Made by a program: the position numbers and the translations under genes. A stretch of DNA of 64,000 bases from Furcasterigmium furcatum (taxonomy: Eukaryota > Ascomycota > Sordariomycetes > Glomerellales > Plectosphaerellaceae). Below, one piece after another: positions 43,397 to 55,117 of the stretch. The stretch is taken from contig BCIA01000004.1 of NCBI GenBank assembly GCA_001599815.1, positions 3,498,082 through 3,562,081 on the forward strand, written 5' to 3'. The notes below the pieces were generated by a model that did no database searches, was not told the origin of the DNA, and saw only the letters and a program-made list of their open reading frames with translations. Within the stretch, counting starts at the first letter, position 1. Each line of letters begins with the position of its first letter.

Positions 43397-44289
43397 TTTG
43401 GCGCATCGGGATCGAATGGAGACGCCGAGTCGGCGCGGAGAAGGGTAACATCCTGGGAATCTGACGAATCTGGATCGGCCAGCACGCGGGAACTCAGCGA
43501 TTTTGGGCCGGAACATCAAGGGTCTTGGAATGGAATCTTCTGGGAAGTGGGATTCTTCTGGGAAACGGACTTCTGGGAAATGGGAATCTTTGGCACGGGC
43601 GTTTGGGAAGCGGATTTGGCCTTTCGGGTTGAGGATTTTCTTCACAGAATGCCGGGCATGGGAACATGGCATTTCTCGTTCCCCATACAGCGTAGCACTT
43701 CATACTTGGACTGAGATGTAAAAGACAGCTTCGTCCCATTCCCGAGATCCAGTGACATTGTCCAGCACATGCACCAAAGACACGAAGAAGCTTTCAGAGC
43801 CGTCATCAATAATAGCACCTCTCTCAGGGGTCCGACGCCTGTACGACGAGTCTGTTAGGCAGATGCTCGTTACAAGTCCTCGGGCGGGAATGATCGGGCG
43901 GCCGCGTTGAGCTTGGTGCTACTGCTGTGGCCAATTCGAAGAAAGGATGGGACGAATTGAGGCATTGCCTTGTAGGGTCGAGGCACTGCAGCAGCGGATG
44001 CGCTTCAGATGTTAGGCTTTGGCTAGGGGAAGGTTGTGAGATGGTGTGGCCGGGGGCTCCCAGCTGCTCGCGCCGGCACAACAGTAACATGACTCGCCGG
44101 ATGCATCCATCCGTTGGATCTTTAAGTTGACGCTTCGCCACTTGTTGGAACCACGAGAGACTGGTTGAGATCACGACAACCCCATGTTTTGGAATGCCCG
44201 CTCCGTGTCCTGGGTGACATGAGCCTCTGGACAGCCCTCGAGAAGATGGAGACGGGGGCCTACTCGCCGGAACCGACTGTCCGTATACG
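43397..44289. other. intergenic region
   Basis: Holds the short repeat at 43530-43620 and the promoter of the CFEM receptor gene. No other gene is supported; the minus-strand frame at 43824-44531 looks like a shadow. Confidence 0.45.
43530..43620 (+). repeat. short degenerate tandem repeat
   Basis: Four to five imperfect copies of a unit of about 17 bp built on TTCTGGGAARYGG, just downstream of the coiled-coil gene. No function is evident. Confidence 0.5.
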
Positions 44290-45901
44290 ATGAGGGGTTG
44301 CTTTGCTTCTACGGCTGCACTGCTTCTGCTCTGGCGTGTTGCAGCTGCGGCTGGAGGAGCCCAGCACGTTGACAGCACCATTGAAGCTGTCACCGGGTTG
44401 CCTGATTGTGCGGTAAGCCCTCCACGGTGTGGCATTTCTTGAGACACTGAGTTGGTAATCAACTGCAAGACAGACTTCCTGTGCTGTATCGGCACTTCAA
44501 GACTCCGCGTGCGAGTCCATGAACACGACATGCCTTTGCCAGGACGCCGCGTTCGAGGCCACGGCAGAGCGCTGCATCATGTTGTCCTGCTCCGTCAAAG
44601 ATGCTTTTCGTCAGTATATGGAATCATCAAGATGGCCTAACATTGAAACGCTGACGGGAGAAACACAAACAGGTGCGAAAAACATTTCCGAGACGACCTG
44701 CGATCGACCGGTCAGGAATTCCGTCCCGAGGATCGCCAACTTGACGTGGGCGATGATCGCCCTTTGCACTCTCGCCGTCGGAACCCGCCTCGTCTCCAAA
44801 TACGTTGCTCGAGCACATCTCGACGTCGATGATCTCTTCGCGCTCATCGCCTACCTTGCCAACCTCACGGCCCTCATCATCACCTTCGTCGGTCTGATCC
44901 CCTCGGGGATCGGCAGGGACATCTGGACTCTCACACCGCATCAGATCGACATGTTCGGGCACTGGTTCTACGGCTTAGAGCCGCTCTACTTTCTGCAGGT
45001 GGGCTTGATAAAGATGGCCATTCTGTTCTTCTACCTACGAATTTTCGGGCCGATCGGGCTTGAGCGCATCCTCTGGGCGACCATCGCGTTCAACGCCGTC
45101 AACACAGTTGCGTTTATGCTTGCCTCCATCTTGCAATGCAACCCCATCAGCACATCTTGGACGAAATGGGACGGTATTCGCGTGGGAAGATGCATCAATG
45201 TCAGCGCCCTACTATGGGCCAACGCAGGTGTGAGTATCGTCCTGGACTTATGGATGCTTGGTCTTCCTCTGTCCAAGATCCGCAAGCTCAACCTCCCGTG
45301 GCGGAAAAAGATAGCTGCAGCGTTCATGATATGCGTGGGCACCTTGTAAGTATCATCCGATCCCCTTACAGCCCGGGCTTAGCTGACGGCATCTTCATCG
45401 CATAGCATCACCTTCATCAGCATCATACGACTTCACTCCCTCGTCTCCTTTGCCAACACCGCCAACCCGACCTGGGATCAATATGACGTTGCCCTATGGA
45501 CTACGCTAGAGATTTCCATAGGTCTCACCTGCAGCTGCCTCCCAGCCATCCGCCAGTTCCTATTCAAAGCCATTCCGGGTTGGTGTGGCCGGGGCGCGAA
45601 GCACGCGGCGCAAGGTCGGGCTTCCGCCGGTCAACATGCAACATATCGGAATCCGCCCCATGACCAGATGGAAGAAGCATTCAGGGCCACATTTGGAGCA
45701 CCGGAGTGGCGCCCTGCGCCTGAGACATGGAAACGGGACGCCGGTAGACGGGCGTTGGCTATGGAGATTTGCGACGCTTCGGACTCACACCGTGACGACG
45801 GGCGGGAACTGGCCATCGCTGGCTGCGACATGGACACTTCAATTCCGAGTACCCCAAATTCCAGCAACATGAACGGCTGCAGCGGTACTCGGGAAGCATA
45901 G
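44290..45901 (+). CDS. CFEM-domain seven-helix membrane protein (PTH11-like receptor)
   Basis: Four exons: 44290-44412, 44474-44609, 44673-45345 and 45406-45901, 475 residues. A signal peptide (STAALLLLWRVAAAAGG) is followed by a CFEM domain, which appears only after splicing: LPDCA joined to TSCAVSALQDSAC, then TTCLC, ERCIMLSC and, across intron 2, a final cysteine 15 residues on (SETTC), giving eight cysteines. Seven membrane helices follow, starting at ANLTWAMIALCTLAVGTRLV and ending at TLEISIGLTCSCLPAIRQFL, in the fungal 'rhodopsin-domain/SAT4' family. The cytosolic tail is about 110 residues. CFEM-7TM proteins such as PTH11 of rice blast sense surface cues and act upstream of appressorium formation. 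The ligand here is unknown. Confidence 0.88.
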
Positions 45902-46106
45902 AGCATGCGGGTTATGAAATGAACTTTTGGTAGAATTGATAGACCAGGCAGGAAGCTGATCAATGTCGACAAGATACTTGAAAGCAGGCCAATGATTCGC
46001 TCTATCCACGGCAAAGTCTAGCTCTATGAGAAACAAGGAAATCCAAAACTCTCTCTCGAGTCTATTACAAATGAGATGGAAAGCAGGATGCAAAAGACAA
46101 AGAAAT

Positions 46107-49100
46107 CTACTCCGCCTTCTTGGAAGCCTTGGTCCGAAGCTTCATCAATCCGTACACCAAAGCATAAGAGCTGAAGACAAAGATGACGACGATGGCGGCA
46201 TCCCTCCATCCGTACATGTACTCGTTCAGGTTCAGCGTGCGCAGGTAGTCCTCGCCCTTGGAGAAGGCGCAGACCTTGCACTCTACCGTCGCGTCAGGGT
46301 TGACCAGGTTTCCAGTGGCGCCCATGCCGCTGGTGAGGTAGTCGGCGAGGTACTCGCCGCAGGTGGTACCATTCGGAGGGTCGAAGCGGGCAAACTCCCT
46401 CTCCGAACAGCGGATGTCGGTGTCCCAGATGCCGAACACCAGCATACTTCCCATAAGGTAGTTGAAGGGGTTGAGGTAGTACATCCAGTAGCGCCAGAAC
46501 TCCTGGATCTGGTGGTAGGGCACGAGCACGCCGCAGAATGACACCAGGGTACCGATCAGCAGGGGGTTGACGAGGGAGGCGAAGACCTCGTTGGGGGCGT
46601 AGGCGGCGACGAACTGGCCGATTCCGGTGTAGAGGAACTCGTACATGAGCATGACGAAGAAGGTTGCTCCGGAACGGGCCGAGTCGGTGGGAAACCCGAC
46701 CGTGTAGTACCAGCAGGCGAAGTACAGGACGGCGCAGATTATGAGATATGGGACCTCCGAGACGATAAGAGCAGTGACGAAGGCGACCCATGAGTACATC
46801 TTGGACTTCTTCTCGCGCGTCTCGAAGATGTCGCGCCTGTGGATGAACAGCGGCTGAAGCTGGGCCAGGACGCCGGGGGCGACGAAAATGAAGTTGAAGA
46901 TGGTGAAAAGCTTTAGCTGCAGCTCGCCGACGGAGCCGCCGACCTGCCAGAACGTGAAACCATTGAAGAGGGCTGAGGAGATGTGTAGGGCGATCTTGTT
47001 GTTGATGTAGTCGGTGTTGCGGAACATGGACTTGTTCATGCGGTGGGTGACGAGTTTGATCTGCTCCCACATGCTAGTCGCGAACTCGTGGCCGTCGTCG
47101 AGAGTTGCCGGAGGCTTTGCAGCAGCGGTGGTGTTGATGCGATCAAGCTCCTTCGTGACAGATTCGCACTCTGGGGACTGGAGCCACACGTCGCTCCAGG
47201 ACTTGCCCTGAGACAAGTTGCCAGACACGACGTCGATCATGTGCTCTGCCACGTTGACGCCTTCGGGACAGGGCGCGCCATTCCGGCCAAAGTACTCCTT
47301 GACGGTCCGCGCTTGATGACCAATGTCACCAAAGTAGACAGTCTTGCCGCCCTTAGCCAGCAGGAGCAGAGAGTCAAACTGGGAGAAGAGCTGGGCCGAT
47401 GGCTGATGGATCGTGACCAGAACCGCCTGACCAACCGCAGCCAGCTTCCGGAGGAATCGAACGGTGTTGTAGGCGGACTGGCCATCCAAGCCCGACGTGG
47501 GCTCGTCGAGGAAGATGAGAATGCTGGGCTTTGAGACCAATTCCACACCAATCGTGACGCGCTTGCGTTGTTCAACGCTCAAACCGGCGCCGACCTGGCC
47601 GATGAGGGTGTCCGCCAGATCGTGGAGCTCAAGGAGGTCAATAATCGTGTCGACATACTTGAGCTTCGCTTCACGGGGAGTGTCGCGGCTTTGACGCAGA
47701 AGCGCGCTGAACTCGAGAGCCTCTCTGACGGTGGCGTAGGGCTCATGGACGTCCAGCTGCTCACAGTAGCCGGCAGATCTCTGGAAGGAAACCGGTAACG
47801 GGCGGCCATCGACGAGAATTGAGCCATTGATCGTCCCCTCGGTCTTGCGCTGAGCGAGCACGTCAAGAAGAGTCGTTTTGCCTGCGCCGGACGAGCCCAT
47901 CAGCGCTGCCAGCATGCCTGGCTTGACCCAACCTTGGACGTTGTCGAGAAGTACACGATCACCAGAAGGCGTCTTGACAGTGTAAGTGAGGTTCTTCCAA
48001 GTGAAGACGGAGGAGTTGCGAGCAAGATCGAGTTCTGTCGCGTCGGTGTCGGAGTCTGTCGATCCAGCCAAGACACCGTCGTCCCGTCGGCTGATAGCCT
48101 TCTCCTTCTCAGCATCGCCGTGTTGCCCCTCCGCGTCGGCCTGGCGGAGTGCCTTCGAGACAAGAGCATTTTCGCGGGGGATGAGCAGCGAAGGACCGTC
48201 CTCGGAAGGATTCTTCCATCTGGACGTGCAGATGATGGTGATCGCAACGAAAAGAACCCACCACGCCCAGATGATGCCGAAGTTGCGCCAGACATGAGAG
48301 TGCCCGTAGGACAAAGACGCCAGATAGTCGTCGCCGTTCAGGAAAGCGATGCCGGGACGAGCGCCACCCACGCCAGCGCAGGCTTGGTGGTCAGGGTCGT
48401 CGAAGCCGGGTCCACTGGGCACCAGGTTTGGCCCGACGCAAGGGATGATCTTGCCATGGAACTCATTAGACAGGAGAGCGTCAAATCCATACGCCATGGG
48501 GTTGAGCCAGAACAACCAAACGAACCACGGGTGCATCTGAGGCTTCGGGATCAGGTACCCGGAGTAGATGATGGTGGCCCCGATGAGAAAGCCAGACACC
48601 TTGGAGGCTCCGTCAAAAGTACTGAAGGCAGCGCCGACAGCTCTGAACATGGCGGTCATGCAGAATGTGATGGCGACGATGAGAACCCAGAAGGTGAAGA
48701 ACGCTCCAGCAGATTGGGTCAAACCGGCCATGAAGTAGAGAATTAATGAGAAAGTTGAGACCTGGAACAGGATGACCGGGATATCGGCGGTGATTTGGGC
48801 GATGCAGAAGGCTGCAGGGTGGTAGAAGGCGAAGTTCTTGTGCTTCACAAGCACGGGACGGCCGGTGAAGGAGTCGGTGACCTCGGACATGGAGAGGAGC
48901 GAGTTGAACAGGATGGCGAAGAAGCATGCTCCAGATTTGATGAACAGGCCGCTGGAGTCTCCAGAGGCTGCGTAGAAAAGCGAACCAGCGATCAAGGCTT
49001 GCGCGATGGTTGAAATTTGCTTGATCATGAAGGTCGCCTTGTCGCCGAGGAGGATTTGGTATTGACGCTTCACGCAAGCCTGGACTTGCTCCAAGAAACC

Positions 49101-50398
49101 GACCGTGAGAGGGCTGTTGGCGGCAAGCTTCTTGTCCCTCTCATAATGCACACTCTCCTGGAACAATTTCGTTCGATTCTTGGCGATGTCTGAGGCCGGA
49201 TAGTCATACTCCATGGTCATGTTTTTGTAGATGGGTGACTTCTCATACTCGGCGCGAAGAGTCGCCGCGGTCCGTGGAAACTGGTGCTCCATCTCAGGGC
49301 GAACATCTCGCTCGGTAGGGACGGTGACACCAGTGAGGTAGTCGGCTACGTTGGCGCCTTCTTGGCAGATGAACCCCATGCTCTCCATGAACGGCCTGGC
49401 CTCCTTCATGGAGCCATAGTAGACCTCTTTGCCCTCGTCCAGCACCAGGACCTTGTCGAAGAGGTCGTAGATGCCGTTGCCTGCTTGGTACAGAGAGACG
49501 ATGGAAGCAAGACCACAGACGTCTGTGAGGGCCCGAACGGCTTTGGCCCATTCCAAGGCACTATCTGAGAGATTAGCAGTGAAGGTGGCTGTGTACTACG
49601 ATAGGAGTGGGATACTCACGTGCTGGCGTCAAGCCCACGGGTTGAGTTGTCCCAGCAATAGACGGAACCCCGCGTCGCCAGGCATTCGATGATGGAAACG
49701 CGCTTTCGTTCTCCTCCAGAGACTCCACGCACAAAGGCGTCGCCAACTTTGGTATCATAGGTGTGTTCGATGCCCATGGATTGCAGGAGGAAGTCCCGAC
49801 TCTCGCGCTGGAGCTCATCTTTCGAGGTCACCCCGTTGGGGAGGTGGAAGGGAATCTTGAGGCGCGTGGCAAAGTCCATCGTTTGTCCCACTGTCAGAGA
49901 GGGGAAGAAGAGCTCCTCCTCGGTGTTGATGACGATCTGACCTCGGTACTGCTGTGCCTCATCGGCAGTCATCGATCCGTAGTGGACGTCGCCTGAGATC
50001 TCCCGGTACCCGGCTCGCTTGTTGGCAAGAATATTGAGCAGTGTGGTGCACCCCGAGCCAGGCCGCCCCAGCACCAGCAACATCTCCCCCGGCTTCACGC
50101 ATCCGTGGGCGTTGTCGACGATGGTCTTGAGCGGCGGCTTGCGTCGAGATTCTTTCACCAGCTGGGGAATGTTGTACTGCGAGAAGAAATTCTCGTGGAT
50201 TGCTGCCTCGGAGCTGATGACCTGGACATTGAGGTCTCTCCAAGTGACGCCAAGCTCGCGATCAGGTGTACCCGAGGCTTGGTCCCTCTCGTGAAAAGCG
50301 ACCACTTTGGACTTCAGGGCCCATTCCGAGTCGTCCGCCGTGGGCATGTTGATCGCAGACTGGCTGTAGACAGTCTGAGATCTGCCGTCCGAACCCAT
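46107..50398 (-). CDS. full-size PDR-type ABC transporter (ABCG)
   Basis: Two exons, 50398-49620 and 49560-46107 (59-nt intron inside the first nucleotide-binding domain), 1410 residues, in the usual (NBD-TMD)x2 order. NBD1 has the fungal degenerate Walker A GRPGSGCTT, signature VSGGERKRVSI and CWDNSTRGLDAS. NBD2 has a canonical Walker A GSSGAGKTT, a degenerate signature LSVEQRKRVTI and LIFLDEPTSGLDGQ. This asymmetry is the hallmark of Pdr5/CDR-type pumps. Each TMD has six helices; a Cys-bearing extracellular loop (IRCSEREFARFDPPNGTTCG) precedes the last helix. It exports fungicides, plant defence compounds or the cell's own metabolites across the plasma membrane. The start ATG 50398 (MGSDGRSQ) gives a normal N-terminus. 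A Zn2Cys6 gene is divergent, 1.16 kb away. Confidence 0.96.
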
Positions 50399-51558
50399 GG
50401 CGGGCGGGTGATCACCTACCAGGTGTCTTTGCCAACCTCTCGCGGTGAGAGAAGTGAGGGTGTTTCGGATGTGAGGGTTGGCTGACAGCACTGGGCATGG
50501 ATACGGCGAAGGTGAAGATGGTCACTGATGATCGATTCATGGCGGCGGGTCCATCTCTTAAATACACCAGGCTATTATTCGAATGGGTCTTCAGATATTT
50601 CAGGCCACGACTGGGGAAAATGTCATCGGAACCTCAGAGTCCAGTGTTTGCTCCGGTGTCAGCCGGAGATTGCTTTTGGCCGGCGGGAGGGAGGTGAAGT
50701 AGGCGCCGTGTCCGCGATTTGCCCGTTGTTTTCTTGTCGAAACTCCGGCTGAACGCCCGCTTAGTCAAAGGTTCGGGGCGAGCAAGTCCATCATCCCTCA
50801 CATGAGTCAAAACGCTGTGAAAAGATACCGAGCGCCTGGTCGTATCTTAGATCCGGGCGATCCGTGACCAGGCAGCCAGGCTCGTGTGGGCGGTCGGGAC
50901 AATTCATGATACGGGCCGACCGCATGGTAGTGGACTGCCCCTGCCTAGAAGAGCCGCAAGTGCCGGGATCATGACCCAGATTACGCATTAGGGCGGTGCT
51001 TGGTCGGCGCGAAGTGGGTGATGAAGCAGTGAGAAGTCCAATACAGATCCGTTTCAAGGGGTCCTGGAGATCTAGAAGAGCTGACTAATCGGCGTTTGGG
51101 ATGCAGTGACCGAGGGACTGGGGTGGGGTCTCGGCATGATCCGCGGCATACCAAGCATTGGATTGGCCAGCGACCTCCGTTAAGCCTTTAGCCGCAGCTT
51201 TTAGCGTCCTCTGTCCCATTTTTCAAGGCCATTTCTTCCGCTTATGTCATCGGAACTTTCAGCAATCTGATCCCTCCTCATCTGCGACCTGTACCTGACG
51301 ATTTCCAATCGATGCCCCTTGCTTGGTGATTCATGAGATTTTCATTCTCCCACCTGATGACGAGAGTCTAGGCAGACACGAGACACAGCGTCATTTCTTT
51401 TGGAGCCTCAAGTCTCACGGACATCCCCCGCTCCCCTGCTTTCAGCTCTCCACATCCCTCACTACAGGACCGCCCGCCATCTGAGAAGAATCGCTTTACA
51501 GAATCAGTCAGCGGCTACTTGCGTCCCCGAAGTTTGGAATCTCTAAACTAGGGGCCTC
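50399..51558. promoter_or_regulatory. divergent promoter region, PDR transporter (-) and Zn2Cys6 gene (+)
   Basis: A 1.16 kb region between two start codons. A TATTTAA-type box on the minus strand near 50567-50574 is about 170 nt before the transporter ATG. TCCGCGGC at 51140-51147 matches seven of eight bases of the yeast PDR element TCCGCGGA. That similarity may be chance. Confidence 0.4.
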
Positions 51559-54016
51559 ATGGCGCAAAAAAAGGCCTGTGACGTCTGTCACAGACGAAAG
51601 GTACGTCGCCCCGTATCCAAGAGGTGTATGGACAACCTTGCGGCTCCAAGGATGGCAGTTGACATATCCCGGGGCATCGGGACTTGATGCCCCGACATGT
51701 CACCCATACTCGGCAGTCGGCATGCTTCTGCAGGGCTTCTTGCCATTCTTGGAGTGGAGACCGTCCCATGCCACTCCCGGACCATCCATGTCTGACGGGT
51801 GCGTCTCTCGGTTCTAGATCCAATGCGACTCGACAGACCCCAGCACGCCTTGCAACTGGTGTGAACATCACGGCCTCGTTTGTACCTTTGATAGGGTACG
51901 AGGCCGAAGAAACAAGAAACTCAAGGCCAAGTAAGAACATGGACCTGTTTTAGCTCATTTATTACCTCGACGAGACTGTCTGACCAGAAGAACTAGACAA
52001 CATGGTGTAGACACCACGCCAAGCCTCTCTGAGAGGCTCAGATATCTTGAAGAGACTCTGGCAAAGACCATGGTCAACCTTCAGGCCCAGGATTCCTCCA
52101 ATTCTTCCTCGATATCTCATACATCGACGCCGTCCTCGTCGACCAATGCCACGCTTGTCGGTTCCGAACCAATAGCGGGATCAGCGGTGGTCGAGCCTCC
52201 TCGCTGCCAGGATTTCACGCCTCCCAGTCAACCTCACTATCTCTCTCCGGCATCGCCTGCCGGAGTCGACACGACGGGTGTCGCCTTCGGCCAGATTCAC
52301 TACGGCGGATGTCACTTCGGGAAGATCAGCCACCACAACGGCATGCCAATCCTCTCCGAGGAAGGACGGCAGTGGATTTCTTCCAGGACCGGCGAGGAGG
52401 TATCATTTGACAAGTTTCGGCCAGTAGCTACCCAGGAATCATGGCTGTCGATATCCGACAGACGGCTACATCACGCCCCCGACCAGTCGTGCGATCTTCC
52501 AGCTCGCGACGTGGTGCAGCACGCTCTGGACGGCTTTCGTCGATCGTGCTGCATCAAAGTCTTCCCGATGCTCGACCCAATTCTGTTCCAGGAGACGATT
52601 GACTTGGCTTATGAGCCGCTCGTGGAGCCTTTGAAACTGGACAAGATCACTGCAAGATGTTGCGTCTTTGCATTTCTGTCCATCGCCTTCCTGTTTTCGG
52701 AAAACTACATCGACATTCCGAAACTTGACAGCGACAGTTTTGCAGCAAAGTCGCACCACATGCTTGCTGACGTGCTGGATGACAGTAGCGTTGTCAGTCT
52801 GCAAGCAATCTTCATGCTCGTGAGAGACTCTCCATTGGCGTGTGCCATGATGTGCACAGATAGCTGACATTTATTGCTAGCACCTCTATCAAACCTCGAC
52901 AGGCAGACTGCAATCCGCAACGATGCTTCATTCCTTAGCATGTCGGTCAGTTTTCATGCTCGGTGGGCACACTTACAGGCCGATAAAGCCATCCGATGCG
53001 TATGCATGCCGCAAAGAGCGCGAAGGCGGGCAGCTGAGACTACTTTTCTGGCTCTGCTACATTTTCGACAAGGACATTTCGCTGAGACTCAATCAACCAC
53101 CGCTCATGTCTGATGAATACTGCGACCTCACGCTTCCCGAAGGATACGAGACTTCCATTCTTTTCGTCCAGCCGCCCACCGCGAACAACCAGGTCGAAAT
53201 GGACCCTTCCGAGGGCTTCACGCTGCTCTTCCCGGGAGAGCTACGTCTCAGCACACTGAAGAACAAGATAGCGCGCCTCCTCTATTCAACACATGCCGCG
53301 AAGAAAACGGAAGCAGAGTTGTTCCACGATATCCGGCAGCTTGATGAGGAACTAGACAGCTGGAGACAATCCCTCAGCCCCGAGTTTCGTCCCAGCCTGT
53401 CCATCTCCGACCCTTTCCAGGCGAAATACCCAATCTTGAACGGACCAACGAAAAGTATGCGCCGCATCGTTATGCATCTGGAGTACCATCATCTCATGAC
53501 GACCATTCATCGCGCTAGCGGCAGGTGCTCAGCCCCGCGTGCTCAGAACGGCGTTGAGGAGGAACCCAGCCCGTATGGTAGCGGGGTGCAATCGAGTATC
53601 GATCTCACTCTCGAGGCCAGCCGGTCAACGATCATATTCCTAAGAACCGCAACGAGAGGTCTCGCAGGCGAGGCATTCTGGTAAGTCACGGGCGGATGTC
53701 AAGCGCGGATGTCAGTCACGCATATCTAACTGATCTTTGCAGGGCCATGGTGTTCTACCCGACGGCAGCGATCATGTCTCTCTTCCTCAACGTCCTCCAG
53801 TACCCCCTGGAGCCGCAAGCCAAATCGGACCTGGACCTGTTGCTCTCGGCAGCACAGACAATCCGAGCGATGCCGGTGCCGCGGATGACGCGACGAGAAA
53901 TCACACACATGCAGCTGGTCGACGACTTTGTGCGAGAGCTCGTGCGGTTAGGCAACTGCGCAATCCAGCGCGAACAGGAGAGGGATTTCTATCGAGGAGG
54001 ACAAGTATCAAGATGA
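51559..54016 (+). CDS. Zn2Cys6 fungal-specific transcription factor
   Basis: Five exons: 51559-51600, 51818-51930, 51988-52819, 52881-53680 and 53743-54016, 686 residues. Intron 1 (217 nt) is long for this locus and splits the zinc cluster: MAQKKACDVCHRRK in exon 1, then IQCDSTDPSTPCNWCEHHGLVC in exon 2. A short coiled coil (ERLRYLEETLAKTMVNLQ), a Ser/Thr-rich linker and the fungal-specific regulatory domain follow. The regulatory core HLYQTSTGRLQSATMLHSLA is readable only after splicing at 52820. Being divergent from a PDR exporter gene makes it a candidate regulator of that gene. This is inferred from position only. Confidence 0.88.
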
Positions 54017-55117
54017 AACGAAAGTATGCATCTTGTTTGCTTTCCCCGAGAATTCGAAAGTGGGATCCAGACTGTCGCCATACGGCGATCTGTAGATGTG
54101 ACGCTGTGTTTTGGGTCTTCGGACTCGGCTTAGGCGCCATACATCCGCGACTGGGAATATGGAATCTCACTAAGATGGCCTCTCCTGCTACTGTGGCAGA
54201 ATACCATGTCGGTGTATTGGGCCCTGTCCGTATGGCGACTGCATCCCCGGTGCATCCAGTCTTGAAGAGTATTCGAGCTCTCAGACGGACTTCCCCTTCC
54301 TGTACAGCGCACTTCCGGTCCCTTCGCCGGCTTATGGTTGTCCACAAGGGCGGGAAACTGCTGGCTATGAACAGCGCCGACGGTGTTTTCTCCGCGATGG
54401 AGTCGCCGGTCGCCTGTCGCCGACAAGGCCATCACCACGGACGGCCTTAAGTACCGGCTCCGAACGAGCTGGTAGAAACCAACTACCTGCCCACTGCAGC
54501 GTCTTTAACCCATGCGAACCAGCTGTCAGTTGCTGCCCAAGGTGAGCATCTCGCCTTGATCCTCGAGTTGAGACACGTCGGCTAAGATGCGAGGAGGGTG
54601 CTGGACCTCCCAGCCCTGACGGCGTCGACTGCCTAAGTCTGCAACTCATCCCCATGAGGACGACTAGATCTATGCCTCCGGCGTCAGGACGGCGCAGGGA
54701 TTGTATTTAGCATCAATGGAGAAAAGAATTAAACTTTTGGGATTCCCTCTTCCCACGTGTCTATCGTTCATGGATGTGAACTCCGAGTGAGTCTCTGTGG
54801 CAGTCGAAGCCATCCATGCCCTGGAGGTTGTGGCCTTCCCTGGCCCTCTCAGCGGAGCCCCGCACTGAAGCCAAATCCCGTTTAGCGCGAACCTCCCCCA
54901 GACTGCACCCCCAAATTGCTCTGCGCGCTCTATTGTCCAGGTCAGGCGCTGGAAAAACTCCCACCGGCTTCGGCCTGGAATCATTGCCGAACTTACCTTC
55001 TTCATCTCACAAACGACGAATTGGCAGATCCCCCGACGCATCGGAAATGAGAGGCCCAACACCGTCTCGCCCACCTCACATGTCATGCCTCAGAGGTCAA
55101 GCCGAACTTGATTGAAG
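54017..55117. other. intergenic region between two Zn2Cys6 genes
   Basis: Both flanking genes are on the plus strand. Frames in this stretch lack protein-like character. No repeat or RNA gene was seen. Confidence 0.5.

Noticed and set aside
43824..44531. A 235-codon minus-strand frame before the CFEM receptor
   Set aside because: It overlaps the receptor's first two exons antisense and lacks protein-like character.
50399..50491. N-terminal extension of the PDR transporter to 50491
   Set aside because: The upstream codon is GTG, not ATG. The ATG at 50398 gives a normal-length N-terminus.
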